Part shown: positions 35,301 through 46,312 of the stretch, one piece after another
Numbering within the stretch: the stretch's first letter is position 1
How the letters are laid out: every line of letters begins with the position of its first letter
Source of the DNA: Pomacea canaliculata
Taxonomy: Eukaryota; Mollusca; Gastropoda; Architaenioglossa; Ampullariidae
Direction of reading: 5' to 3'
Assembly (NCBI RefSeq): GCF_003073045.1
Contig: NC_037590.1
Span: 992,001 to 1,056,000, forward strand
DNA: 64,000 bases
Program-made: the position numbers and the translations under genes
The notes under the pieces: model-generated
What the model was told of the DNA's origin: nothing
Database searches by the model: none
Seen by the model: the letters and a program-made list of their open reading frames with translations, nothing else

Positions 35301-35734
35301 GTGAGTGCGTGCAGACATACACACGAGCGCTGGCCTACCTGAGACCACAAGCAGACAAACAAACGTTTGCCTACCCGCTCACCTGTGTCTACCCTAGTTT
35401 CCCACCTCGCTGTTCACAGTGGATGACGTGTCACACTCGGACATCGACTGACTTCACCTCACTGTCATCTCACCGCCCACGAGTCCCACATCATCACAAA
35501 CTTCATCACAAACTTCGTTACAAACTTCATTACAATGACTTGAGCTCCACTCAGGCGGGACTGTCGGGTGCAACCACCTGCTGACATTACTTACCTGGAA
35601 CTTGCTGTTACTCAGGTATTATTTACCTGTAACAGTTCCTGTTACTCAGGTCTACCAGGTGTCGTCTGCTAGCATCTAACAACAAGCAGTTGGCAAAGAA
35701 AGTGAGGGGTGGGCGACATACTCACAGTCGTCAT
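27399..35734 (-). CDS. NPL: N-acetylneuraminate lyase (sialate aldolase), eleven exons, one apparent +1 frameshift
   Basis: Cytosolic class I aldolase that splits N-acetylneuraminate into N-acetylmannosamine and pyruvate. Exons (minus): 35734-35726, 34764-34700, 32287-32217, 31816-31723, 30829-30772, 30012-29937, 29650-29558, 29276-29133, 28657-28532, 28079-28040, 27541-27399; about 305 residues, human 320, all phases agreeing. Motifs: GGILAAPLTPFTRDG; the pyruvate loop GTMGEG 51-56; VIVQVGAGNLKES; FYYYDIN with catalytic Y146; Schiff-base lysine K176 in LAGGKIS; VMIGTDE; FLPALALG; C-terminal LGSVRLPL. Exon 1 holds only MTT before a GTGAGT donor. In exon 8 a run of five C (29163-29167) puts the frame off by one base: removing one restores AGRYQVMIGTDE up to a GTGAGG donor. 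M53 replaces the second threonine of the usual GTTGE loop. A related DHDPS-superfamily aldolase is possible, but the YYY and K context favours NPL. Confidence 0.9.
27700..28010. repeat. 25-bp minisatellite in the last NPL intron
   Basis: About 11 imperfect copies of GTAACAACAGCTGTCAGTGA, with occasional CACTGCCAGT insertions. Confidence 0.85.
28140..28290 (-). mobile_element. Second tRNA-derived SINE, minus strand
   Basis: On the minus strand: AAGGCTCAGTGGCCTGATGG (box A-like TGGCCTGATGGC, plus coordinates 28257-28268), then GGTCGAAGCC as box B (28213-28222). It ends near TAATAACGGGTACC, which is repeated as GATAACGGGTA just beyond and may mark tail or target-site sequence. The body differs from the SINE at 7.7 kb, so this is another family. 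Sits in NPL intron 9-10. Confidence 0.55.
28690..28980. repeat. Two blocks of AGGTCAGGTG decamers
   Basis: Copies of TCAGGTGAGG at 28690-28735 and again at 28922-28975, with unique sequence between. Each unit is GGTGAG-rich and so donor-like on the plus strand, antisense to NPL. Confidence 0.8.
29338..29525. repeat. CA/CTGACA simple repeat in an NPL intron
   Basis: Long (AC)n runs broken by CTGACA. Includes two copies of a segment around GGTGTTCACTGACAGGTACA, which duplicates the acceptor end of NPL exon 8 (29265-29290 and about 29428-29448). Confidence 0.8.
32525..32592. repeat. (CA)n microsatellite
   Basis: ACACAC runs interrupted by CGTA, in NPL intron 2. Confidence 0.85.
32640..34345 (-). 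repeat. 25-bp minisatellite array in NPL intron 2
   Basis: About 65 copies of a 25-bp unit containing ACTGTAGTAGAGTATAGTGT on the plus strand. On the transcribed minus strand each unit reads TACACTATACTCTACTACAG then TG plus a few bases, with no stop codon in any frame. Because 25 is not a multiple of three, all three minus frames stay open for hundreds of codons; those frames are repeat by-products. The lower-coordinate part (32640-33420) has many unit-length changes, while 33440-33730 and 34190-34345 are regular. Confidence 0.95.
34435..34615. repeat. Approximately 37-bp minisatellite
   Basis: Four copies around GTTACACACTGCCATTACAC with ACTACACACTATGTGT, in NPL intron 2 next to exon 2. 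Confidence 0.85.
34883..34912. repeat. (GAT)n microsatellite
   Basis: Ten GAT/ATG units in NPL intron 1. Confidence 0.9.
35150..35310. repeat. GT-rich simple repeat
   Basis: GTGTGT and GAGTGT runs in NPL intron 1. Confidence 0.85.
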
Positions 35735-35825
35735 TGTGTCAACCGCCGGCTCCAAGTCCCGACACCTTGTGTACGAGGTCAGGCACCCAGGCTGGGGGCA
35801 AAGGTCGCACACTATCTCGTCCCTG

Positions 35826-36015
35826 GTGCATGCGCAGTCTGCTCCTCGCATCTCTCTCTGGGACAAGGCACATCTAGACACAGGCACACACACACACAGA
35901 GACACAGGCACACACACACACAGACACAGGCACACGCACACACAGAGACACAGGCACACACACACACACACAGGCACACGCACACACAGAGACACAGGCA
36001 CACGCACACACACGC
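35826..36015 (-). promoter_or_regulatory. Candidate NPL promoter with NRF1-like site and adjoining CA repeat
   Basis: GCATGCGCA at 35828-35836, a palindromic NRF1-type core, lies about 95 bp upstream of the NPL ATG. Immediately upstream, 35880-36015 is an ACACAC/CAGAGA microsatellite. No TATA box was seen. Inference only. Confidence 0.3.
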
Positions 36016-37090
36016 ATGTTGTCTAACACTTGTTTCCAACCATGACAAGCTCAAAGCAAAACTAAAAAGAAAGAAAAGTTGAATGCCGTTTTATTTGAAC
36101 TGTCTGTAGGCTGTAATAATTAGATGTACAATTAGGTGTGGGCAGCACACAGCTCAGTCACGGAGTCAGGTGCGGAGGTCAACAAGCGCGATGACCCGAG
36201 TACCCGGGGTTGATGCAAATGACCACCACCCGAGGTCCCAAGGTCTTGGTTTCGCTTCTTCCGGTTTGTCTCAAGCTCCGACCTCGTGTCTCGTATTTGT
36301 TTGAACAGAGCGAACAGAGCGAACTACTGGGAATTATTCAGGTGAACATCGGCAGCAAACGGTGGGCGGGTGGGCGGGAGGTGTGGTGGTTGGTGATGCT
36401 GGTGATGCTAGCTGACAGCAAGGACGTCATCTCAAGACACATTGCTGGTCACCTCATGATGACCACTACGATGAGCCTGTGTGCTGCTGCTCACAGTGGA
36501 GTCCTCATTTCAGAAGATAGATGTCACATCCGGGCTACTCAGTAGATGGCGACAGACAAGCAACACCATGTTTATACAGAATCAAGATGAGGATCCGCAA
36601 CTGAAACGTGTTGCTTCCGTGTTGCTGACGGAGCGGGACTGTAGGTGGCACTGCAGCTGACACACTAATTAGTTAGCTAAGCATGGCTTGTCATGGCTTG
36701 TCATGGCTAATCATGGCTTGTCATGCTGGCACTGGTCTAAAGACAGACTGTCACAGCACCATGAGACTGTCCACTCTGTGGTCATTAAGCTGGTCAGGGT
36801 ACCTGTGCCGGGGGTGGGAGTAGGGGTGAAGCAACTTAGCATCATTTGTTTTGTTTTTATTGTTTTGTTGGAGCTTTGTTCATTTGTTTGTGTTGTCTTT
36901 TCTCTTTAAAAAGTAAAAACACTTCCTCCGTTTTGGAAAAGTTTTTGTGACTGTCACGCAAACGTCGCTACAACGACCGCGACACGAACCCTCGGGTGGA
37001 GCCGCGAGGACGGGTGGTGGCAGGAGGCAAATGAGATGCAAGTCTAGCGAGGGGTTAGCTGCCCTTGGGTGGCTTCTGGCAGCTTGAACT
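36016..37090. other. Intergenic stretch, no supported gene
   Basis: Between the NPL 5' end and the next minisatellite. A short 10-bp TCATGGCTTG repeat occurs at 36683-36725. Nothing else interpretable. Confidence 0.5.
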
Positions 37091-37094
37091 GGTG

Positions 37095-37255
37095 TAGTCA
37101 ACACTGGGTTCTGTCTGTGTAGTCAACACTGGGTTCTGTCTGTGTAGTCAACACTGGGTTCTGTCTGTGTAGTCAACACTGGGTTCTGTCTGTGTAGTCA
37201 ACACTGGGTTCTGTCTGTGTAGTCAACACTGGGTTCTGTCTGTGTAGTCAACACT
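37095..37255. repeat. 25-bp minisatellite
   Basis: Six near-perfect copies of TGTAGTCAACACTGGGTTCT plus GTCTG. Confidence 0.9.
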
Positions 37256-37584
37256 AGTTCAGGTTAGTTGTGTGCGCGTGCTGCTAACCGCCAGCAAACG
37301 TTCGCTTGTTGTGACAACTGTGACTGGAGGTGAAGGTGTCAGTCTGTAATCTGAGTGTTTGCTGCCTGACAAACACATTCCTCACCTTCGGCAGAAGACA
37401 CGGAGGTTATCGCCAAGTCTCTAAATATCAGCTCCTAGACAGTCCACAGTCCAGCACTGGGTCACGTGACACAGTCTCTGGGACAACACTGACACTGGGA
37501 AGCTGTGACGAACGTGAGCGCGCGTGTGCATGTGAGCACCTTGTGACGAGTGGGTGGACTGAGACGTGTGCACACTGCGCGTGT

Positions 37585-37735
37585 GTGTGTGTATGTGTAT
37601 GTGTGTGTGTGTACGTGTGTGTGTGTACGTGTGTGTGTACGTGTGTGTGTGTGTGTACGTGTGTGTGTGTGTGTGTGTATGTGTGTACGCGTGTGTGCGT
37701 GTATGTGCGTGTGTGTGTGTGTGTGTCTCCTCTTC
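37585..37735. repeat. (GT)n microsatellite with regular GTAC interruptions
   Basis: GTGTGT runs broken by TACGTG at short intervals; potential Z-DNA. Confidence 0.9.
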
Positions 37736-38523
37736 CTCTGTGCTGTCGTTCGCATCGTGGTGTGGAGATGAGGTCTGGTGAAATTCCGTGAACTGGCGGC
37801 GAGACGATGCGAGACTCTCACCGACTCGTGGCTCAGTTCCGGACGAGGTCGACGATGGCGGACTGAGCTGCTGAGACAGATTAAGACAGACTCGGGCGAT
37901 GTGTTGTCCCTACAACCATGTGTTGCCTGTTGTCTCACGGGGCTCACGGGGCTCAGTGGCTGACAACACACATGGCGCCAAGTGAACGCTAGAGGTTCGT
38001 CTGTGAACGTTCAGCCGTCGGTGTCACAGAGGTTGTTTGTCTTTCCGACAGACCCAAAGCCTGGAAGTCAACAACGGTAATAATAGTTTATTTCTTACCA
38101 ACATTTTCTGTATTTCCAGATGTTCAAATTCCAGTCTCCAAGTCAAAAGTGAGTGTGTGGGGTAGGGGTGGGGTGAGGTGAGGTGGGGTGAGGTGGTGTG
38201 GTGGTGTGGTGGCATGTGTGGGTGAGCACAGTGTGTGTGTGATTATACAACTGAAACTTCAACTAAACGCGGAAATTGTGTTGGGTGAGCTCACAAAGGC
38301 AACTGTGCAACCCATACCCCCGTGCCTCTCCCCTCCCCCAGCTTACCCGATTACCCAGAGTACCCGCGTGACCCTAACCCCGAGGTAGAGGAGGTGGGAA
38401 GTGCATGGAGTGGGGTGAGCAGCCAGTTGACTGGCGACATGTAGGCCGGTGTAGCGGGCCTGCGACTTCCTGGTCTACAGGGAAGGTCTGTGTGTCTGTC
38501 ACACTTGTGTCACTGAGTGTCGC

Positions 38524-38745
38524 CACGCTGCTCCATGCTACAGCAACAGTCCTCCAGTCAGTCCGACCTGTGATTGCAGACAGTGAGTTGCTCCATGCTA
38601 CAGCACCAGTCCTCCACAGTCGCTCTCGCCCTCCTGTACTCGTGGTGTGGTGTGTCTGTCACACTTGTTTATCAGTGAGTTGCTCCATGTTACAGCCACC
38701 AGTCCTCCACAGTCGCTCTCGCCCTCCTCTATTCGTCGTCTGGCG
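38524..38745. repeat. Imperfect duplication of a 60-120-bp segment
   Basis: TTGCTCCATG(C/T)TACAGC...CCAGTCCTCCA recurs at about 38529, 38589 and 38680, each followed by related CTCTCGCCCTCCT sequence in the last two. Confidence 0.7.
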
Positions 38746-38799
38746 CCCGCTCTCATCGCTTGTCTCCTCCTCACTCACCTCTGAGACTTGAGACAATCA

Positions 38800-39136
38800 G
38801 TGCCTGTGTCGGGAGCCAATGACAACATCTGGGAGCATGCTCACCACCGGACATCACCAGTCCACTGAGGTGCCGTGAGTGTCGTCTGCAACATTAGAAG
38901 ACAAGGAGACCCTGTGTGCGACTGTTTTGTGACTGAGAAGCTTTTCTTTGTAAACAAACGACTTCCCCGTCACTGGACAGAGACGAGCGGCGAGTGAAGT
39001 GACATCAAGACAGATCAACGTTTAAGCTGCCGACAGCTTGAGTGCAACCTTTGACCTGTGAACTTCCGTGACTGTGACGTGCACGACTGAGTGCAACAGT
39101 CCCCGCTACACCATCGCCACCAGTCTCCAGGCACAG
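38800..39136 (+). other. Candidate non-coding exon (possible PIK3AP1-like 5' UTR)
   Basis: Non-repetitive sequence ending in a consensus donor, GGCACAG|GTAAGA at 39136/39137. It holds no long open frame. The next downstream coding exon on this strand starts at an acceptor at 46290, so this could be a 5' leader exon of the PIK3AP1-like gene. Connection is speculative. Confidence 0.2.
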
Positions 39137-39609
39137 GTAAGACAGGAATGTCAGGTGTGAATCTGTTTGTAACACTGACACGCACTGTCGCTGTTAGCGT
39201 CGTCTGCTCTTCTCTTCTGTCTTCTCTTGTTTACAGGAGTGAGTGAACGACAGAGCTGGCTAGATGAGGGGAACGAGCATCACAGTGTCCTCAGGTTCTG
39301 TTAATTAGTGTCCTCATGACTGTGCTAATTAGTGTTATCAAGTTCTGTGCTAATTAGTGTCGTCAAACACTGTGTTAATGACTGAAGTGCCCCGCAGTGG
39401 ACAAGTTCGCTCACGTCGACCAGAAGCTGCCGAGTGTCGCGGTGTGTTCTGTGTTGTCGAGGTCGTTGGTGTCAACATGTCCTGCACTGTACTTAGTCCT
39501 CTGACCACACACACTGTCCTTGTGAACACACTGACACAGTACGTGTGAACAGTGTGAACATTTCTACATGTGAACACAACAACCATGTTTGTGAACAGTG
39601 TAGCACTTT

Positions 39610-39903
39610 CTACAGGAAGCTGGGTGGTCAGTCATCTAATGAGAGAGACAGGAAGCTGGGTGGTCAGTCATCTAATGAGAGAGACAGGAAGCTGGGTGGT
39701 CAGTCATCTAATGAGAGAGACAGGAAGCTGGGTGGCCAGTCATCTAATGAGAGAGACAGGAAGCTGGGTGGTCAGTCATCTAATGAGAGAGACAGGAAGC
39801 TGGGTGGCCAGTCATCTAATGAGTGAGACAGGAAGCTGGGTGGCCAGTCATCTAATGAGAGAGACAGGAAGCTGGGTGGCCAGTCATCTTATGAAAGAGG
39901 AAG
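39610..39903. repeat. 36-bp minisatellite, eight copies
   Basis: Perfect or near-perfect copies containing AGACAGGAAGCTGGGTGGTC and AGTCATCTAATGAG. The unit is a multiple of three, so it stays open in two plus frames as a 12-residue repeat. No start context, splice partner or domain supports coding. Confidence 0.95.
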
Positions 39904-40635
39904 CTGAGTAGTCATCAAATTCTCGCTGTCGTTTCATTTTCCTCCCCTTGCTTTTACCGTGTACAGACTGGTGGGGTAGTTTGGGGTGTGTGGTGGTCAA
40001 AGTGGGTAGGTTGGGGTGGGTGGTTGGCTGTCTCATTCATCAAGCGCGTTGCCTGTCACCAAGGCAACAGGACACGTAACCTCTCTGCACGTCACTTGTT
40101 CACAGGCCGGTCGGCAAGGGCTACTTCCGAGTTTGTTCAAGTTTCCTCCCTCGTTCACTCTCCCTTCCTCCTGCAAAATACTGTCAGCGACCACTTCGAG
40201 CACCCACCACCCAGCTCTGAGTTCCTCCGATAAGATTGCAGGTGACCCAGCGACAAGCTGGATGTTTTGCTGGTTACTAGTAACTACACAAACTACCCCG
40301 GGTAGCTTCCACTACCACGTGTTCGCCACAGTGGGTCAAGTACGCGGCTGTGTGGGAGGTCAGTGGGTTGTGTGCGAGGCGCAGGTAGAAATGAGGAGGG
40401 GGACTAGTGTGAACCCCCAGTCTTTACTCTCACCTGTCACACCTTCCTAACCACATCTCCTGTCCCCCTCCCTACCCCAGTGGTAGGGGTGACTGGTTCT
40501 CCTGCCGCCTGTTGCTGAAGTGAACTGAGGTGTGAAGGTGAGAGCTGCGCTACCTGGGGTTAGTGCATCATCACAGCAATTGTTACACCGGGGGTCTGAT
40601 GCCGTTTGTACAGCAGGGTGCGAGGCTGACGTCAG

Positions 40636-40790
40636 GGCTACAGATGACAGGGCTACAGATGATAGGGCTACAGATGACAGGGCTACAGATGACAGGGCTA
40701 CAGATGACAGGGCTACAGATGACAGGGCTACAGATGATAGGGCTACAGATGACAGGGCTACAGATGATAGGGCTACGGGTATATCAAGGT
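40636..40790. repeat. 15-bp minisatellite, about ten copies
   Basis: Near-perfect GGCTACAGATGACAG, with GATAG variants in three units. Confidence 0.95.
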
Positions 40791-41004
40791 CTATCACGGA
40801 CCTACAAACACCCAGACATACATTGACACCACGGAGCACAGTGCCGCCCTCCATCAGCAGTGGGGTGGAAGGTTTATGATCAACAGGAAGACTTTGAGAC
40901 TCACGACACCCGGAAAATACAGGACACCACCATTGTGTTTGTAGTGGCTCGCGACACACCATGATGTCACACCCACGACAAGTGTTGTGAGTATGAGTAC
41001 AGCC

Positions 41005-41225
41005 TACATGGGCACGTCACGTCCATGTGTATTACATACAACGGTTACAGCTTGTAACACTGTACACGTCACATCCACGTGTACAGCCTGTCGTTACACA
41101 CAATCGTTACAGCTTGTAACACTACACGTCACGTCCATGTGTGTTACATACAACGGTTACAGCTTGTAACACTGTACACGTCACGTTCATGTGTATTACA
41201 TACAACGGTTACAGCTTGTAACCCT
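41005..41225. repeat. Approximately 54-60-bp minisatellite, four copies
   Basis: Copies of CACGTCACGTCCATGTGTAT followed by ACAACGGTTACAGCTTGTAA. Confidence 0.85.
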
Positions 41226-42064
41226 GGGTTACTAACATCTCTCTAACGGTCTGTCATGCCACGGACAGGTTTGCGACTTGCACACCTCGAAACTGAAACA
41301 CCTTGTGACAGTAACTGCCGGGTGAGATAACAGCAACTGTAACGTTCACTCTCTCGCTCGCTGTTCACTGTTCACACTCTCTTGTGTCTAAACTTTTCCG
41401 CAAGTGAAACTTCCCTCCTGTCATGTCACTGCCACTGCTACAGGGAGACACGTGACAACACTGTCAGTCTGTCTTGTCTCACCGACCTCACATCGACAAT
41501 CATCGTCACACTTGATGAATAAATGTTGAGAGGCTTCGGCTGACTGAACAGACCCACAGCGAGTATGTTAGGCCTGTTACACTGCCTACATTGTACTGCC
41601 TACATTACCCTGTTACACTTCCTACATTACCCACTTACATTGACATTACATCCTGCTTCCTGTCTCCCTCTTCTATCCTAGAGGTGGGAAAGGTTGTGCT
41701 GCTGCAGCTGCTGAGCCTCTCTCTCGTCACAAGCACCCGGCATACATTGTGGATGATTGCCACTCACTCCTCGCCAACCTCTCGTCGTCTGCTGGCCACG
41801 AGTTGGTCACCAGGTCCGTCCACGTCACTGCCCAGCGGTCAGCAAGTTGCCATGGACACGGAGTGTGTCCTCTGACCTGACTGCCTGACAATGTTGGGGC
41901 CTTATAGCCACCTTATAGCCTTAAGATCAGTGCGCCGTCAGTCATCTAAAGATGTCAGCGAGACACTAGTCCACGGACCGCTCCACACGAGTGAACAAGG
42001 CTCCGGGTACTGCAGTCAGTACTCCACAGTCAGCGCTCTTGTCTGTTGTGTACATCTACCCCCA

Positions 42065-42118
42065 TCCTGCAGGCCGACACAGACACACAGACACACAAAC
42101 ACACAGACACACACACGT
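42065..42118. repeat. CA/CAGA simple repeat
   Basis: ACACAGACACACA units. Confidence 0.85.
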
Positions 42119-42419
42119 GCGAGCGTCTGTCTACCCGATCCTCGAGGCCTACAGACAGTGAACAGACAAGAAATCCCCGCAATGAGCTCACAGCCCAGCT
42201 CACCTGTACGTGTGGGCAGGATATATGTGTGACACACACAGGTGTCTTGACAGATGAATGGCTGAAGATTTACGTGTATTACTCCAGCGGTGCCAGCGTG
42301 AGCTCCTGGTGTTGCTGTCGACTGCTAGCTGTTGATATGATGATGCTTGAGTGTGGGGGGAACGCGCACGTTGTTGTTTGTCCCCCCTACCGCCATACCT
42401 GTGCTGTAGTCTCACATTT

Positions 42420-42502
42420 CACTCCATTGTTCTCCCTGTCTCCTTCTCTCTCTCCTTCTCTCTCTCTCCTTCTCTCACTGTCTCTTTCCCTCTCTCTCTG
42501 TG
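42420..42502. repeat. (CT)n polypyrimidine tract
   Basis: CTCTCTCCTTCTCTC repeats, followed by TGTGAGTG. Could act as a polypyrimidine tract but no exon follows. Confidence 0.85.
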
Positions 42503-43970
42503 AGTGTTCACGGTAGCCACACTGCTGACTTACCTGTGGTGTGAACGTGCCCACCAGCCCGCCATCACCTGCACAGCGCAGTTGTCGTAGTTGTCGTTGG
42601 CTTACCTGTGTTACTTACTTAACCCTCGATCGTCGCTCCAACCAATCTCTGGCAGCCAACTCGACCCTGGGCCAGCAGCCGACTTCGTCCCCAGGTGTTG
42701 GCCGCCGCGTGCACGTGACCTCGTCACCACCTACCCAGTGGCCTCCCCCCCCCTCATCCTCCCTCCTTCTTTGTCTTGTTCATGTCCATCTGAGGACAGC
42801 GTGTGGACGCCTAATTCTGTCCATCCGCAGGACGGGGCCCAGCCATCCCCATCCTCTGTTTCACATCCTCCACGATGCTGTTGGTGTCTGTGCTTCCGCT
42901 GATTTCTTCCTTCGTGACTCGCTGTCTTCTGACGATGTGACGGAGTCCAGCGGTGGTAGTTACCAAGCGAGGGTAAGTCTTTGCCCCGGGGCAACATTGA
43001 GAACTGAAGGACAAGCGTCTTGTTTCCCTGGTTACAAAACCGTGCCCACTACCCGCAGATGCTGTTTCCACCCTGGAGGTAGCAAAGGTGTCCTGGGGTC
43101 ACCAAACATGGAGCAGTGCCCAGTGTTTATGACTTCCGACACAGGATGGTTCTCCTGGAGTTCCACCATCAACTTGTATGACTGGACTGCCGGCAGTCGA
43201 TTTTTTTTTTCAGTCAACTTCCAAAACAAGGCATGATACGACAAAGCTTCCGGTTTAGTCACATTCTTTGTTTAGGCTCGCCGAGACTAACAGCGGAAAA
43301 CTTCCCAAGAGGCTAAGCGTTGGTCTCGGCAGACAGACAGCCGTCCACCCACACACGTCATGACTCCACATTAAGTTGGAGGGACACGACTTGCTGTCGC
43401 TTGGTAACCGCCACCCCAGCGCTTCTTACAGCTCCTCCACACCTGCCCTTCAGTTCGCTGTGCTTGAGTTTTTAAATTTCATCAGCTTGGTTTTGTCAGT
43501 GTGGATCTTGACCCTCCCACCCACACACACACTCTGGCCACCTGCTCCACCCTGCCAGTCTTTCCCTCTGGTTTTTTCCCCCTGAATGTCTTTCCGAGTG
43601 TGAAAGCAGGTTCATTTGCATGTTCATCTATGTTCCGCCATTACTCGGACAGTGATACAGTCAGCTGCTGACACGGCGTCAAATACAAGCAGCCAGCCGC
43701 CATTGTTTATAACGACCACAATAATTACTGAGTTATGTCCCTGTTCCTGCCAGGCTGTCAGAGGTCAGTGCGCACGCGGACAACATCAAACGGCCGACTA
43801 CCCACCGTCTGTGTGCAGTGAAGGAGGAGTTATCTGCTGCTGTCGTACTTGCTGACACACTCCCTCTGTCTCTCGCTCCTTCGCTCACTCTCTCCACTCA
43901 CTGACACAACAATGTCGCAATAGACGCGCAGTGATTTCTCCCACTTCACATGGCGCCGCCGCTAACATCG
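42503..43970. other. Non-repetitive stretch with one long unassigned open frame
   Basis: A plus-strand frame stays open for 231 codons (42541-43236) through non-repetitive sequence. Its translation is serine/proline/threonine-rich, has no recognised domain, and overlaps shorter open frames on the minus strand. I do not call it a gene. Confidence 0.3.
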
Positions 43971-43977
43971 TAAATAA

Positions 43978-44056
43978 AGTGCGTGTGTGACAGGTGTGTG
44001 TGACAGGTGTGTGTGACAGGTGTGTGTGACAGGTGTGAGTGTGACAGGTGTGTGTC
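43978..44056. repeat. 13-bp minisatellite
   Basis: Copies of GTGTGTGACAGGT. Confidence 0.9.
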
Positions 44057-44149
44057 AGTCTCCGCCGTGTGCCAACCTTCACGAGATGAGGTGGCAACGC
44101 TGTTTGGTCCTCGGGGCTGTCAGAGACTCCTAGTATATATCTTGGTCAG

Positions 44150-44290
44150 GTCATAGTGCAGGTCACAGGTCGGTCATAATATACGTCACAGGTCTGTCAT
44201 TATATACGTCACAGGTCTGTCATTATATACGTCACAGGTCTGTCATTATATACGTCACAGGTTGGCCATAGTGTAGGTGACATGTTGGTC
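44150..44290. repeat. 23-bp minisatellite
   Basis: About five copies of TCATTATATACGTCACAGGT plus CTG; the outer copies are diverged. Confidence 0.85.
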
Positions 44291-44501
44291 ATAGTACCGC
44301 TACACACACTATGGGGAGCAGGCTGTAGTCGTGCGCGTGTCTGCAAGTTATCGTCCCTGCCCCTCATTCTGGCTTTCCATTATCTCCCTTTCCGCGCTGA
44401 GTGGCGATGCGTGTGTCGGTGGAGGCTGGCGGTTCTCTCGGCCTTTGATCTTCACCTGTAATTGTTTCCACATGCAGGTGTGACCCAGTGTCACTTTTAT
44501 G

Positions 44502-44728
44502 TAAGGTGACCAGACGTTTCGGGGGCGAAAGCGGGACACGTGCCGATGATGGTGTCGTCACCGTCAAAAAACGCCGAAAAAAGTGATTTTTAAAGACAAC
44601 CGGGACATTTGATGGACTTGCCACAAAGCCAGAAAGCGGGACATTGGGCGTCCCGCCCGATGAGCAGGCGGGACACGAGGTCAAAAGCGGGACTGTCCCG
44701 CCTAAAGCGGGACGTCTGGTCACCTTAG
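44502..44728. mobile_element. Foldback MITE-like element, 227 bp, with target-site duplication
   Basis: Left end TAAGGTGACCAGACGT is matched in inverted orientation by the right end ACGTCTGGTCACCTTA. The ends are flanked by direct TTTATG repeats (44496-44501 and 44729-44734), a likely 6-bp target-site duplication. Inside are further GCGGGAC/GTCCCGC inverted motifs, including a hairpin at about 44649-44677 (CGTCCCGCC ... GGCGGGACACG). No open frame encodes a transposase, so it would be non-autonomous. A 6-bp duplication does not point clearly to one superfamily. Confidence 0.75.
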
Positions 44729-45484
44729 TTTATGTCAAGTCTGATGAACTTATCATCTTAGTCTCTTGTAGGAGGACGTGTTGACTGACATGATTCCTTT
44801 GATTAATTAATTTGATTAACCTGTTAATTACTTTCAACTTTTCTCACGAAGTGTGTGTGTGTCATGACATGTGTGTGTGTGCGCGGTCCTGTTGCATCAG
44901 ACGACACGTACACCTGTTGTCGTCGGTTGCTGGCTGCTGTCACGTGGACTAACGTCGACGCAGTCGTCAGACGACGGTGATGTCGCCGTGGCACAGCAGT
45001 CAGTCAGCAGGAAGTTGTCTTCTATTTCGGAAAGCCACGCGGGACTACCGGAGCTTCCCGGTGTGGTGACGTCACCTGTGTACGTACAGTATTATATACT
45101 CGCGCCCTGCTGCACAGGTGAGTTGTTGTTGTGGTCAGCGCCCGTCACACGACATCAGTACCTGGCGACAACATGATTCTCACAGACAGACCCTTCCTTC
45201 CTGCTGCAGGTGTCGGACTGTGAGTGTTCTCTTTGTTTTACCCTGGTGTCAGGTGTGCGTCACAGACACGATTGACTGATTGCTGGAGTCACGTCACAGG
45301 GGGCCAATAATAATGTATTTACACCTTTTCTCACCTGTCTTCCCGCTCAAACCCGTCACAGTCTTTGACTCACCGACATTTCAACTTGGCCAGTGACGTG
45401 TCCCACTTCCACAGTGTCTTCACCTGAAGCTGGGGCAGAACTAATCATTGGACTGACTGGCGATGTGCTTGACTGCTCATGTGT

Positions 45485-45628
45485 GTAGCCTGATCACCAC
45501 TGTGTGTAGCCATTGTGATTACCACTGTGTGTAGCCCTATTACCGCTGTGTGTAGCCTGATTACCACTGTGTGTAGCCTGACTACCACTGTGTGTAGCCT
45601 GATTACCACTGTGTGTAGCCTGTGTGTA
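45485..45628. repeat. 21-bp minisatellite
   Basis: Six to seven copies of TGTGTGTAGCCTGATTACCA plus C. Confidence 0.9.
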
Positions 45629-46290
45629 GCCTATTATCACTTCTGGCTGAGCGGATGTCGGAGGACTTGTAGACTGCCTCAGTAGTCGCGTACACCTGAC
45701 ATCCGACAGGTGAATGAACCAGTCTACTGACCGACTTTGACTTTTCAGTTTGCCGAGTGCTGGGTGCACGGTTGTAGTGCAGTTCGTGGTGTAAGTCTGT
45801 CGAGTGTTCACAGTGTTCAGTTCAGTGCTGCGTTCAACAGCTGCGTGTAACCTTTGACACAGGTGAGCAGCAAAAGAACAGTCTGCTCACTCTCTTGAAG
45901 TATGTTTGCTCAGCCAAGTGCAGACGATAACTTTCGAAGTGATATGGGGGAGGGGAGGGGCAGTTCGCTAGTCCCTCCCACCCCTGTTAGAGGAGGTGGA
46001 TAGCTGTGACAAGTGTACTGAGACCAGGTGGCAGTGTCGTGTGCAGACGACCAAAGCGAGGCTTGTAACATTAGCCGGTGGGAGTGAATCTTTAGCTCGC
46101 AATCCTCTCGGTGAGAAATATCTGTGTTGAGAGTAACGCAGGTCACAGCAATATAAAAATAATCAGAAGTAGTGAACTAGAGGATCAAATCCTTGCAAAT
46201 GTTCATCACAAATATTTCGTTACGAGGTTTACGATGTGTAATGTGTCCACCAAACTCACTGGAGGTGTCTTGTCATTTTGTCTGCTGTAG
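45629..46290. other. Sequence upstream of the PIK3AP1-like start exon
   Basis: No coding exon identified. It ends in the acceptor GTCTGCTGTAG (46280-46290), so at least one upstream exon of the PIK3AP1-like gene is expected but not located with confidence. Confidence 0.4.
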
Positions 46291-46312
46291 GTATCCAGAG
46301 GTATGTCCAAAG

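Noticed and set aside
35669..36054. Cysteine/valine and histidine/threonine-rich frames in CA/GT tracts (also 4258-4461, 35083-35348, 37462-37791)
   Set aside because: Simple translations of dinucleotide repeats on either strand.
42541..43236. 231-codon plus-strand open frame in non-repetitive DNA
   Set aside because: The longest unexplained frame, but Ser/Pro/Thr-rich without domain, splice partners or conserved motif, and overlapped by other frames.
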